Translations under genes and position numbers: made by a program
Part shown: one piece after another, positions 44,135 through 53,111 of the stretch
How the letters are laid out: the number at the start of each line of letters is the position of its first letter
Position numbering within the stretch: position 1 is the first letter of the stretch
Notes under the pieces: model-generated
What the model was told of the DNA's origin: nothing
Databases searched by the model: none
What the model saw: only the letters and a program-made list of their open reading frames with translations
NCBI GenBank assembly: GCA_009996515.1
Contig: JAACZV010000014.1
Coordinates: 67,529 to 131,528 of the forward strand
Reading direction: 5' to 3'
DNA from: Comamonadaceae bacterium
GTDB lineage: Bacteria > Pseudomonadota > Gammaproteobacteria > Burkholderiales > Burkholderiaceae_C
DNA length: 64,000 bases

Positions 44135-45298
44135 TCAGATGAAGCGGACGAGCAGCTCGCCCATGGCCAGCAGCGCCATCGCCTGCCCGAAGGGCATGGA
44201 GGTCAGCGGGATGTCCTTGTATTCCTGCAGCGTGTTGAACACCGGGGTGCCGAAGCTCACCTGCGTCAGTTCGCCGGCGTCGTTGATGTGGCGGCGCACG
44301 GCCAGCGCGGCCTTCAGGCCCAGGGCCTCGTAGTCCCTGGAGATATAGCCCTTGCGGACCGCCTTCAGGATGCCGTAGGCGAAGCCGGCCGAGGCGGCGG
44401 CCTCGTCGTAGGAGGTCGGGTCGTCTAGCAGCGTGGGCCACAGGCCGGACGGCGACTGGCATTGCGCGAGTGCCTGCACCTGCGCCTCCAGCGTCGTGAT
44501 GAGGAACTGGCGGAAGGCATCGCCCTCGGGCAGGTTCAGCAGCTCGATGAACTCCGGGATGACGATGGTGACCCAGGAGTTGCCGCGCGCCCACAAGGCG
44601 TTGGCGAAGTTGTGGCGGCCCTCGAAGGTCCAGCCGTGGAACCACAGGCCGGTCTTGCGGTCGGCCAGGTATTTGATGTGGACGAGGAACTGGCGCTTGG
44701 CCTCCTCGATGTAGTGCGGGCGGTTCAGCAGCAGGCCGAACTTGGCCAGCGGCAGCACCGACATCATCAGCGTGTCGTCCCACAGCTGCTGGTGGTTCAC
44801 GCTGTTGTAGACGATGTGCTGGAAGCCGCCTTCCTCGGTGCGCGGCAGCTCGTTATAGACCCACTCGGCCCAGCGGTCGATATAGGGCAGGAAGCGGCGC
44901 TCGCCGGTCCGCTCGAACAGATAGGCCAGCGTCAGGAAGGGCGCCACCGTGTTGATGTTGCGGCTGGGCATGCCTTCGGCGAAGCGCGCCTCGAACCAGC
45001 TCGTCATGATGTCCCAGGCCTTAGGGTCGCCGGTCAGCTCCCAGACCTTGTAGACGCCGTACAGGCCCACGCCATGGGTCCATTCGAAGCCGTTCCAGCC
45101 CTTGGTGTCCAGCACGCGGCCGTCGTCCAGGCGCAGCAGGAACTTGCCGTCCTTGTCCTCGATGTTGATCAGGTTGTGGATCAGGCGGTCGATGGCGCCG
45201 CGGATGTCGTCGCGGTCCGCGCCGAGGTGGGCCGTGTGATGGGCCAGCAGCGGGTGGATCTTGGAGGAATCGACGGGCTTGAGGATCTGCTTGGACAT
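44135..45298 (-). CDS. Unsaturated rhamnogalacturonyl hydrolase, GH105
   Basis: A 387-residue (alpha/alpha)6-barrel enzyme like B. subtilis YteR. WDDTLMM (173-179) carries the conserved aspartate that hydrates the double bond of the unsaturated GalA (Asp143 in YteR). KGWNGFEWTHGVGLYG, FHGWTFEGRHNFANALWARGNSW and DEAAASAGFAYGIL are typical of the family. No signal peptide, so cytoplasmic. It frees rhamnose from lyase products, feeding RhaM/RhaI. It lies 23 bp after GH2 and 7 bp before the symporter. Confidence 0.93.
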   Translation of the reverse strand: MSKQILKPVDSSKIHPLLAHHTAHLGADRDDIRGAIDRLIHNLINIEDKDGKFLLRLDDGRVLDTKGWNGFEWTHGVGLYGVYKVWELTGDPKAWDIMTSWFEARFAEGMPSRNINTVAPFLTLAYLFERTGERRFLPYIDRWAEWVYNELPRTEEGGFQHIVYNSVNHQQLWDDTLMMSVLPLAKFGLLLNRPHYIEEAKRQFLVHIKYLADRKTGLWFHGWTFEGRHNFANALWARGNSWVTIVIPEFIELLNLPEGDAFRQFLITTLEAQVQALAQCQSPSGLWPTLLDDPTSYDEAAASAGFAYGILKAVRKGYISRDYEALGLKAALAVRRHINDAGELTQVSFGTPVFNTLQEYKDIPLTSMPFGQAMALLAMGELLVRFI

Positions 45299-45321
45299 GG
45301 TCTTGTCTCTCTCTGTACTGC

Positions 45322-47724
45322 TTAGAGCTTGAGCTCGGCCGGCGCGAGGCCGGGGGCCGTGACGCGCAGGCGCGCGGGTGGGGCGGGGTCGGTGCGGCGC
45401 AGCACGGCCAGGCCGCGGCCCTCATGGGCGGCGTGCTCGGCGTCGCGCGGGTCGTCCACGTCGGCGAGGTTGCCGTTGCCGATGCCGAGGATCTCGACGG
45501 GCCCCTGCAGCTCGAAGCGCAGGCGCTGGGCCGCGTCGGGCACACGCCGACCTTGAGTGTCCACGACGAAGAAGGCGATCTGCTCGATGCCGTCCTGGGC
45601 CGGCGCCACGCGTTCCAGCGTGATGCGCGCGGCGGCCCCGGCGGTCTGCAGCCTGAACTCGGCGACCGGCTGGCCGTCCTTCAGGCCTACGGCCTTGAGC
45701 TCGCCGGCCTCGAAGGGCAGGGTCCAGCTCAGGATGCCCTCGACGGCGTCGGCGGCCTGCTGCGTGCCGATGAGCTTGCCGTTCAGCCACAGCTGCACCT
45801 CGGGCGTGTTGGCATAGGCGGACACGACCATGGACTCATCCGCCGGCCAGTTCCAGTGCTCGGCCACCTTGGCGCGTTTCTGCTGGTCCAGCAGCGGCGT
45901 GCCCTGGCCGGAGGCCGAGGCGACCTGCGTGGCCGACGCGGTGGCGGCGGCCAGGTACACCACCGGCTTGTCGCTCCACAGGCTGGCGCGGAAGGCGCCG
46001 CGCGGCTTCATGAATCCGGCCAGGTCGAACAGGCCGAAGTCCGCGGCGCGCAGCGGCCAGCGGCCGGCCTCGCCCAGGTAGTCGAAGCCGGTCCACAGGA
46101 ACTGCGCGCTGATGTAGGGCGTGTCGCGCACGACGGCCCAGGCCCGGTAGTCGTGGCGGTTCTCGCTGCCGTAGATGACGCGCTTCGGGAACTTCGCATG
46201 GTCGGCCGCGTAGCGGGCTTCCTGGTAGTTGTAGCCGGCGACATCAAAGAGGTCGGCAAAGCCCACCGCGTCGCTGATGTCCACCGAGGCCAGCGCCGCG
46301 GTGACGGGGCGCGTGGGGTCCAGGCGGCGCACCGCGTCCACCAGCGGCCGGCCCCAGCGCACGAGGTCGCTGGCCGGCGGCGCGGCCGGGCGGTACCTGG
46401 CGCCCAGCACGGGGTGGGAGAAGGGGTCGTTGGGGTAGTCGACCTCGTTGCCCACGCTCCACATGATGATGCTGGGATGGTTGCGGTCGCGCCGCACCAT
46501 GTCTTCCACGTCGCGCACGCCCCACTGCGCGAACTCCTCGCCATAGCCCTGGCGGCCCGGCACGCCGACGTTCCAGCCCTCTATCCACTTGTTCTTGGTG
46601 GGCGTGAATTCGTCGAAGGCCTCGGCCTGCACCAGGAAGCCCATGCGGTCGGCCAGGTCCAGCAGCTCGGGCGCCGGCGGGTTGTGGCTGGTGCGGATGG
46701 CGTTGACGCCGATGTCCTTCAACTGCTGCAGCCGGCGCTGCAGCACCGCCACCGGCACGGCCGCGCCCAGGCTGCCGGCGTCGTGGTGCAGACACACGCC
46801 CTTGAGCTTCAGGGCCTGGCCGTTCAGGAAGAAGCCCCGGTCGGCATCGAAGCGGAACGTGCGGATGCCGAAGGGCGTGTCGGTCCGGTCCACCGGCTGG
46901 CCCTGCACCAGCACGCTCTGGCGCAAGGTGTAGAGGGCGGGTGTGGCGATGGACCAGCGCTGGGGCCGCTCGACCGACAGCGACTGCGACAGCGCGCGGC
47001 GCTCGCCGGCGGCGAGCCGGGCCTGGGTTTCGCGTGTGGCGACGATGCGGCCGTCCGGCGCGACGACCTCGCTGCGCAGCGTGAAGCGGCGGGCCTCGGC
47101 CGCGGCGTTGACCAGCTCGGCCTGGGCCTTCACGTCGGCGCTGGCCGCGTCGACCTTGGGCGTCGTCACATAAGTGCCCCAGGGCGCGATGTGCAGCGCG
47201 TCGGTGAAGCTCAGCCGCGCGTCGCGGTAGATGCCCGAGCCGGTGAAGTAGCGCGAGTCCATCTGCCGGGAGTGGTCCACGCGCACGGCCAGCACGTTGG
47301 GGCTGCCGTCGAACTTGAGGTAGGGCGTCAGCTCGAACTGGAAGCTGCTGTAGCCATAGGGCCGGCCGCCCACGTACTGGCCGTTGATCCAGACCTGGGC
47401 ATGGTCGTAGACGCCGTCGAACGTGATGCGCGCGACGCGGCCTTTGTGCTCGGCGCCCACGGCGAGGCTGCGGCGGTACCAGGCGATGCCGCCGGCCGCA
47501 TAGCCGTTGCCGCTGCCGTACTCGGCGCGCAAGGGCTCGTGCTGGCTCCAGTCGTGCGGCACGCGCACGGCCTGCCAGCCGCTGTCGTCGAAGGCCGGCT
47601 GCATGGCGGCGCCGGGGTCGCTCTTGCTGAAGCGCCAGCCGCTGTCCAGCGTCTGCTCCTGGCGCTGGGCCAGGGCAGCGCCGGCAAGCGCCAGCAGGGC
47701 GATGGCGAGGCAGCTGCGGCGCAT
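45322..47724 (-). CDS. GH2 beta-galactosidase, secreted
   Basis: An 800-residue enzyme with a signal peptide (ALAQ, about residue 20). The order is a jelly-roll (VPHDWSQHEPL, YDHAQVWINGQYVGGRPYGYSSF), two Ig-like domains and a TIM barrel with Glu427 in WSVGNEV (acid/base) and Glu521 in YGSENRHD (nucleophile), then additional C-terminal Ig-like domains (VEILGIGNGNLADVD). LKGVCLHHDAG and RTSHNPP are typical of GH2 beta-galactosidases. It probably trims beta-galactan side chains. The gene starts 2 bases after the GH43-GH35 stop. Confidence 0.9.
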   Translation of the reverse strand: MRRSCLAIALLALAGAALAQRQEQTLDSGWRFSKSDPGAAMQPAFDDSGWQAVRVPHDWSQHEPLRAEYGSGNGYAAGGIAWYRRSLAVGAEHKGRVARITFDGVYDHAQVWINGQYVGGRPYGYSSFQFELTPYLKFDGSPNVLAVRVDHSRQMDSRYFTGSGIYRDARLSFTDALHIAPWGTYVTTPKVDAASADVKAQAELVNAAAEARRFTLRSEVVAPDGRIVATRETQARLAAGERRALSQSLSVERPQRWSIATPALYTLRQSVLVQGQPVDRTDTPFGIRTFRFDADRGFFLNGQALKLKGVCLHHDAGSLGAAVPVAVLQRRLQQLKDIGVNAIRTSHNPPAPELLDLADRMGFLVQAEAFDEFTPTKNKWIEGWNVGVPGRQGYGEEFAQWGVRDVEDMVRRDRNHPSIIMWSVGNEVDYPNDPFSHPVLGARYRPAAPPASDLVRWGRPLVDAVRRLDPTRPVTAALASVDISDAVGFADLFDVAGYNYQEARYAADHAKFPKRVIYGSENRHDYRAWAVVRDTPYISAQFLWTGFDYLGEAGRWPLRAADFGLFDLAGFMKPRGAFRASLWSDKPVVYLAAATASATQVASASGQGTPLLDQQKRAKVAEHWNWPADESMVVSAYANTPEVQLWLNGKLIGTQQAADAVEGILSWTLPFEAGELKAVGLKDGQPVAEFRLQTAGAAARITLERVAPAQDGIEQIAFFVVDTQGRRVPDAAQRLRFELQGPVEILGIGNGNLADVDDPRDAEHAAHEGRGLAVLRRTDPAPPARLRVTAPGLAPAELKL

Positions 47725-47726
47725 GG

Positions 47727-50700
47727 TCAGCGCTGCAGGTTGCGCGGCTGGGCCACGGCTTGCAGCGGCACGCCGCCGCGGGCCACGGCCAGCGGCACCA
47801 GCTTCACGGCTTCCAGCGCATTGGCCGCATCGCCATCGGTGGTGACGGCCAGCGTCAGCGTGTTGTCGCCGTTGGGGTTCAGGATGCCCGGCGGCAGCAC
47901 GAAGACGCGCTGCGGGCCGATGTGGGCGATGAACTGGCCCAGGTTCCAGCCGTTGACGAAGATCAGCGCGCGGTTCTCGCGCTCGGAGCGCGGCTTCGTC
48001 GTGTCGCCGAAGGCCAGGCCCAGCTGCACGTCATGGCCTTGCGGCAGGTCCAGCTTGAACTGGGTGCGCAGCCAGTAGGTGCCGGGAGCCGGTGGCGCGG
48101 CGCCGGGCGTGGTGGCCGCCCAGCCCGGCTGCGGCTTGGCCGGGTCAACGGGCAGGTGCCAGCCCATGCGCTCGCCGTGCAGGCCGCCGTTGTTCAGCGG
48201 GCCGCGCACCAGGTCGGCGATGTCCTCGCCGCCCTTGTTGCCCTGGATCTTCCAGGCGATGGGCGTGCCGAAGCGCTGGCCGCCCTTGGGGCTGAGCGAC
48301 GCGGCGATCAGGCCGCGGGCCTCCTTGTGCACGTCGTCGGCGAACAGGTCCCAGTTGTGCGAGTTGTTGCGCACGACCACGGCGATGACATGCTCGCCCG
48401 GCGACAAGTCCTTCAGCAGATGCCGGAAGGTGTCGGTGGTCTCGGGGAAGGGGCGGCCGGTGTCGTGGTCCTGCTGGCCGATGAATCGGCCGTCCACCCA
48501 GACCTGGATCATGCCGGCGCCGCCGCCGCCGAAGAACAGCTCCAGCTGCAGCGGTTTGCTGTCGGTGGTCGTGAAGCGGCCGCGGTACCAGACGTCGCCG
48601 TGATGGAAGCCGTAGTCGCTCATGGCCAGCACCGGCTGGCCGCGGTCGGGCGCCGTGTAGACGTTGGCGGCCGACACGGCGGCGTCGGCCTGGCGCCAGC
48701 CGCTGTCGTCAAATTTCGGGTCGGCTTCCAGCGAGTCGAAGCGGCGGGTCCAGGCGGTCTGCGCGAGGTCGGGCAGGCGCACGGCGTCGGGGCCGGCCAG
48801 CGTGGTGCGAGCCACCAGGCTCAGGTCCTGCGCAGCCGCGGCGACGGCCTGGCCGTTGAAGCTCACGGCGTTGACGCCCTCGGGCACCCAGGCGCGCAGC
48901 GTGCTGGGCGCGGTGGTGTCGCCGGTCAGCTGCAGCGTCTTGCCGTTGACCGCGGCGCTGCGCACCAGCGCCGGGCTGCGCACCAGCACGGCCTGCCCGC
49001 CGGCCTGCAGGCGCCAGAACTCCCAGCCGGTCTTCTCGTCGGCCAGCAGCAGCAGCAGCGGGGCGCGGCCGCCGCCGCTGATCAGCACCTCGATCAAGCC
49101 TTTGTGAGCGTAGTTCAGGCGCAGGTCGCCGCGCTGGGCGTCCCAGTTCACCTGGGCGCTGCCGCGCAGGAATTTCACGCTGGGTTTGCTGGCATAGCGC
49201 AGCACGGTCTCGCCATCGTCGCCGTCGCGGCCGTACAGCAGCGCCAGGTCGCGCGGGCCTTGCTGCAGATGGGTCTGCAGCTCGCTGGTGCTGTAGACCA
49301 GGTGCTGGCGCTCCAGCGCGTAGCTGGCCAGCAGCATCTTGGCGTCCTGGCCGGTCAGCGTCAGCCGGCCGGCCTGGGGGATGGCGTAGCTGCCGTCGCG
49401 CGTCGTCAGCTTGAAGCCGAAGGCCGCGGTGCCCGTCAGGTGGTTGTGCTGCGCCAGCAGCACATGGCTGCCCAGCGCCTTGTTGACGTTGTGATAGAGG
49501 CGGATCTTGTCGTGGCCCGGGTCCAGCACCTCGCCCTTGTCCATGGCCGCCAGCACCGGTGTGGCCGCCTGCACGAAGCTGCCCATCTGCTTGAGCACCA
49601 GCGCCTTGTCGCGCATCACGCGGGCCTCGTTGATGGGCGAACCGTAGTCGTAGCTGGTGTAGACCACCGGCCCGCCCAGCCAGCCCCAGCTGGTGCCGCC
49701 GAAGGCCATGTAGATGGAGTGGATGGTCAGCGAGTTGATCAGGCTGCTGCCGTAGAACACGCGCTGGTAGCCTGGGCCCTGGCGCTTGGCCGTGCATTCG
49801 TAGGTGCCGTTGCTGCCCCAGTAGTCGAACCAGCCCGCGCCGATCTCGGCGACGAAGCCCGGCGTGTTGGGCGAGGCGAGCGACCCGACCTTGGGGAAGT
49901 TCTTGCCATAGATGCCCCAGTCCGGCGCCGGTGCCGGCGTGCCGGGCACGCCGTGCACGTCGCAGATGCCGCCGGGGTAGCCGTCGAAGGCGTAGAGGTC
50001 CGTCGGGCCGGGGTTGGCGAAGGGGGCGGTGGAGTTCCTGGGCGTCCAGTCGGGCAGGCGCGACGCGGCGTTGTGGAACAGCGGCACGGTGATGCCGTCG
50101 GCGCGCGCCTTGTCCGCCAGGTGCTGCATGTGGCGGATGTTCTTGGGGTTCACCGCGAACAGCTCGTTTTCCAGCTGGTAGGCGATGACGTTGCCGCCGC
50201 CGTTGGTGATCTGGTGGCGGGCCAGGATGGCATTGATCTGCGTCATCCACTCGTCGGTGGCGGCCTGGTACTCGGCCGCGTCGGTGCGGGCCTCGACGCG
50301 CTGGCGCAGCAGCCAGCCGGGGAAGCCGCCGGCCGTCAGCTCGGCGTTGACGTAAGGCCCCATGCGGGCGATCACGTACAGGCCTTCCTCCTCGGCCATC
50401 TGGATGGCGCGCTCGACGTTGCGTATGCCGGTGAAGTCGTAGTGGCCCGGCTTTGCCGAGTGGTAGCCCCAGCTGAAGTAGAAGGCCACCGCATTCAGGC
50501 CCGAGGCCTTCATCTTCTGCAGCACGTCGCGCCACAGGCTGGGCGAGGGCAGGCGGAAGGGATGGAACTCGCCGCCGAAGATCATCTCGCGCTTGCCGTC
50601 GATGATCAGCGAGTGGCGGTCCCAGGCGATGGTCTTGGGCTTGTTCTTGGGCGCGGTCACGCGCTCCAGCTGCGCCGTGTCTTCGGCGATGACGGTGAAA

Positions 50701-51647
50701 TGGCGCACCGTGCCCGACACGCCGCCCAGCTCCTTCTTGGGCGTCCAGGTCTGGAAGCCGTCGAAGCTGTCGGAGTACCAGTAGCGCTTCGTCATGTAGT
50801 CGTCGAAGTAGATGCGCCAGCCGGATCTGCCGTCGGCGCCCTTCACGGGCACCAGCGCCTGGCCTTCCGACGGGCCACCCCAGCCGGCCCAGTCGCCGGT
50901 TTTCTGCAAGGTCCAGGGGCCCGCCAGCGCCGGCGCGGTGGCCAGCTCGATGAACTTGCTCGTCTCGTTCTTCGCGAACGCGACGTAGCGGCCCTCGTGG
51001 TGGACGACGAAGGTGTCGATGTAGTTGTTCTCCAGGCCCTGCATGGGCAGGGGGGCGGAGAACTTCGTGAGGCCGGCATCCAGGGCCTTCAGCACGAAGG
51101 CGCCGAACGGGCCCTGGGTGCCGGAGCTGGACAGGCTGACGATGATGTTCAGGCTGCCGTCCACGTCGCGGAACCATTCCGGCGCCCAGACGTTGCTGAC
51201 CTGGGCAGCGCCGCCCGGCAGCGCCACCGGCACGTCGGCCACATGCGTCCAGTTCTTCAGGTCGACCGATTTGGCGATGCCGAAGGTGGAGCCCGTCCAG
51301 TTGGTGGTGTAGACGATGTAGTAGAGGCCGTCCGCGGCGCGGATGATGGAGGGGTCGCGCAGCAGGTCCTTGGGCGGCTGGTAGACCTCGGAGCCCAGCG
51401 AGGTGAAGGTCACGCCGTCGCTGGAGGTGAACAGGCTCAGCTGGTTCTGCGACGTGGCCATGAAGGCCGACATCAGATAGGTGCGCTCGCTCTTGGCCAC
51501 GGGCGCGGCGGCCTGGGCCGGCGTGCTGACGGCGGTGGGCGGCAACTGGCCCGGCAGATCCTGGGCCTGGACCGACGCACAGAGCAGCAGGGTGGCGAAC
51601 CAGACGGCGCGAGGCTGGGTCAGGGCGGACGGCAGGGTGGCAGGCAT
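47727..51647 (-). CDS. Two-enzyme fusion: GH43-like domain joined to GH35 beta-galactosidase
   Basis: A 1306-residue secreted protein (signal peptide ending VQAQ, about 29). Residues 55-325 form a GH43-like propeller with candidate catalytic Asp98 (RDPSII), Asp211 (YIDTF) and Glu261 (PSEGQ). Residues 338-700 form a GH35 barrel with FGGEFHPFRLP, acid/base Glu495 (YQLENE), nucleophile Glu601 (FVAEIGAGWFDYW) and MAFGGTSWGW. The rest is the set of beta domains usual in large GH35 enzymes, ending NGWNLGQFI...RVFVLPPGIL. Normal GH35 proteins lack the front domain. The fusion could remove arabinose and galactose from the same side chain. First gene of the second operon. Confidence 0.9.
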   Translation of the reverse strand: MPATLPSALTQPRAVWFATLLLCASVQAQDLPGQLPPTAVSTPAQAAAPVAKSERTYLMSAFMATSQNQLSLFTSSDGVTFTSLGSEVYQPPKDLLRDPSIIRAADGLYYIVYTTNWTGSTFGIAKSVDLKNWTHVADVPVALPGGAAQVSNVWAPEWFRDVDGSLNIIVSLSSSGTQGPFGAFVLKALDAGLTKFSAPLPMQGLENNYIDTFVVHHEGRYVAFAKNETSKFIELATAPALAGPWTLQKTGDWAGWGGPSEGQALVPVKGADGRSGWRIYFDDYMTKRYWYSDSFDGFQTWTPKKELGGVSGTVRHFTVIAEDTAQLERVTAPKNKPKTIAWDRHSLIIDGKREMIFGGEFHPFRLPSPSLWRDVLQKMKASGLNAVAFYFSWGYHSAKPGHYDFTGIRNVERAIQMAEEEGLYVIARMGPYVNAELTAGGFPGWLLRQRVEARTDAAEYQAATDEWMTQINAILARHQITNGGGNVIAYQLENELFAVNPKNIRHMQHLADKARADGITVPLFHNAASRLPDWTPRNSTAPFANPGPTDLYAFDGYPGGICDVHGVPGTPAPAPDWGIYGKNFPKVGSLASPNTPGFVAEIGAGWFDYWGSNGTYECTAKRQGPGYQRVFYGSSLINSLTIHSIYMAFGGTSWGWLGGPVVYTSYDYGSPINEARVMRDKALVLKQMGSFVQAATPVLAAMDKGEVLDPGHDKIRLYHNVNKALGSHVLLAQHNHLTGTAAFGFKLTTRDGSYAIPQAGRLTLTGQDAKMLLASYALERQHLVYSTSELQTHLQQGPRDLALLYGRDGDDGETVLRYASKPSVKFLRGSAQVNWDAQRGDLRLNYAHKGLIEVLISGGGRAPLLLLLADEKTGWEFWRLQAGGQAVLVRSPALVRSAAVNGKTLQLTGDTTAPSTLRAWVPEGVNAVSFNGQAVAAAAQDLSLVARTTLAGPDAVRLPDLAQTAWTRRFDSLEADPKFDDSGWRQADAAVSAANVYTAPDRGQPVLAMSDYGFHHGDVWYRGRFTTTDSKPLQLELFFGGGGAGMIQVWVDGRFIGQQDHDTGRPFPETTDTFRHLLKDLSPGEHVIAVVVRNNSHNWDLFADDVHKEARGLIAASLSPKGGQRFGTPIAWKIQGNKGGEDIADLVRGPLNNGGLHGERMGWHLPVDPAKPQPGWAATTPGAAPPAPGTYWLRTQFKLDLPQGHDVQLGLAFGDTTKPRSERENRALIFVNGWNLGQFIAHIGPQRVFVLPPGILNPNGDNTLTLAVTTDGDAANALEAVKLVPLAVARGGVPLQAVAQPRNLQR

Positions 51648-51704
51648 GGCAAACCGAGAGTGCGTGGATCCTCGGCCAGTGTCCCCTCGTTTGTCGGCAC
51701 CAAT

Positions 51705-51722
51705 CGCTCAAGCGCGTGCGAG
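51705..51722 (-). promoter_or_regulatory. Candidate RG-I operator S6 in front of the GH43-GH35 operon
   Basis: CGCTCA-AGCGCG-TGCGAG: the left half and spacer are identical to S5 and the right half is altered. Read on the minus strand, CTTGAGCGATTGG matches the S1 flank exactly. It sits 58 bp upstream of the GH43-GH35 start and 84 bp upstream of ftsY on the other strand. Confidence 0.5.
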
Positions 51723-51805
51723 AAAGGCCGGTGCGGCTACGGGGCGCCGGACCGTTTTCGGGCACCGCGCGGCGGGTCGGCGCGGAGCCGGCGAAAATGC
51801 CGGCC

Positions 51806-53023
51806 ATGTTCAGTTTCTTCAAGAAGTCGGCCCCGGCTCCCGCGCCCGCCGAAGGGCCCGAGCTGCTGCCCGAGGGTTGGGTCGTCAAGAAGTCCAGCAC
51901 GCCGCCTGCGCCGCCGCCGCCCGCGGCTCCGCCCGTGGTGGCGCCAGCGCCTGCACCGGCGCTGCCGCAGGCCGCCGTCGTGACGCCGCCTGCAGCGGTG
52001 CCCGTGCCCACGCCGGGACCGGCACCGGTGGCCCCGCCAGCGGCCGCTCCGGTGATGGTGCGTGCGCCGGTGCCCGCGCCCGCGCCGGTCGCCGTCGTGC
52101 CGCCGCCTGCACCCACACCCGCACCGCGCCAGGGCTGGATGGAGAGGCTGCGCGCCGGCCTGCGCAAGACCGGCGGCAGCATCGCCAGCGTCTTCAGCGG
52201 CACCAAGATCGATGACCAGCTCTACGAGGAGCTGGAAGAGGCGCTGCTGATGGCCGATGCGGGCGTCAAGGCCACGCAGTTCCTGCTCGACGAGCTGAAG
52301 CGCCGCGTCAAGGAGACCCGCGCCACCGACCCGCAGGCCGTGCGCGCGCTGCTCGTCGATGCGCTGGCCGAGCTGCTGGCGCCGCTGGAGAAGGGCCTGG
52401 AAGTGGGCCGCCACACGCCCACCGTGATGATGGTGGTGGGCGTCAACGGCGCCGGCAAGACCACCAGCATCGGCAAGCTGACCCGCCATCTCGCCGAGGC
52501 CGACCAGCGCGTGCTGCTGGCCGCGGCCGACACCTTCCGCGCCGCCGCGCGCGAGCAGCTGGGCGTGTGGGCCGACCGCGCCAAGGTCGAGATCATCAGC
52601 CAGGAGGGCGGCGACCCGGCGGCCGTGTCCTTCGATGCGGTCAACGCCGGCCGCGCGCGCGGCGCCGATGTCGTCATCGCCGACACGGCCGGCCGCCTGC
52701 CCACGCAGATCCACCTGATGGAGGAGCTGAAGAAGATCAAGCGCGTCATCGGCAAGGCCCAGGAGGGGGCGCCGCACGAGGTGCTGCTGGTGGTGGACGG
52801 CAACACCGGCCAGAACGCGCTGAACCAGGTCAAGGCCTTCGACGAGGCGCTGGGCCTGACCGGCCTGGTCGTCACCAAGCTGGACGGCACGGCCAAGGGC
52901 GGCGTGCTGGCGGCCATCGCGCGCGAGCGGCCGGTGCCGGTGTACTTCATCGGCGTGGGCGAGAAGCTGGAAGACCTGGAGACCTTCAGCGCGCGCGAGT
53001 TCGCGCAGGCGCTGCTGGCCTGA
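51806..53023 (+). CDS. ftsY: Signal recognition particle receptor FtsY
   Basis: GTPase that docks the SRP-ribosome complex at the inner membrane. The 405-residue protein starts MFSFFKK, with an amphipathic N-terminus, a Pro/Ala-rich linker (about 9-108), the N domain (110-200) and the G domain with GVNGAGKTT (212-220), ADTFRAAAREQL, DTAGRLPTQ and TKLDGTAKGG. An ATG 9 bases upstream is possible; the chosen start is the standard one. It is divergent from the RG-I operon and marks the right border of the locus. ffh lies 2.2 kb away. Confidence 0.96.
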   Translation: MFSFFKKSAPAPAPAEGPELLPEGWVVKKSSTPPAPPPPAAPPVVAPAPAPALPQAAVVTPPAAVPVPTPGPAPVAPPAAAPVMVRAPVPAPAPVAVVPPPAPTPAPRQGWMERLRAGLRKTGGSIASVFSGTKIDDQLYEELEEALLMADAGVKATQFLLDELKRRVKETRATDPQAVRALLVDALAELLAPLEKGLEVGRHTPTVMMVVGVNGAGKTTSIGKLTRHLAEADQRVLLAAADTFRAAAREQLGVWADRAKVEIISQEGGDPAAVSFDAVNAGRARGADVVIADTAGRLPTQIHLMEELKKIKRVIGKAQEGAPHEVLLVVDGNTGQNALNQVKAFDEALGLTGLVVTKLDGTAKGGVLAAIARERPVPVYFIGVGEKLEDLETFSAREFAQALLA

Positions 53024-53111
53024 GTCTGGGGAAGATACCCAGCAGTTGAGCGGTCAGGCGGGCCGCCGGACTGCCTATGCTCTGGGTCTTTCCGATCCGA
53101 CCGAGGTTTGC

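Noticed and set aside
47760-51983. A 1407-codon plus-strand frame antisense to the GH43-GH35 gene
   Set aside because: Codon pattern and composition are those of a shadow frame; the minus-strand protein carries intact catalytic motifs.
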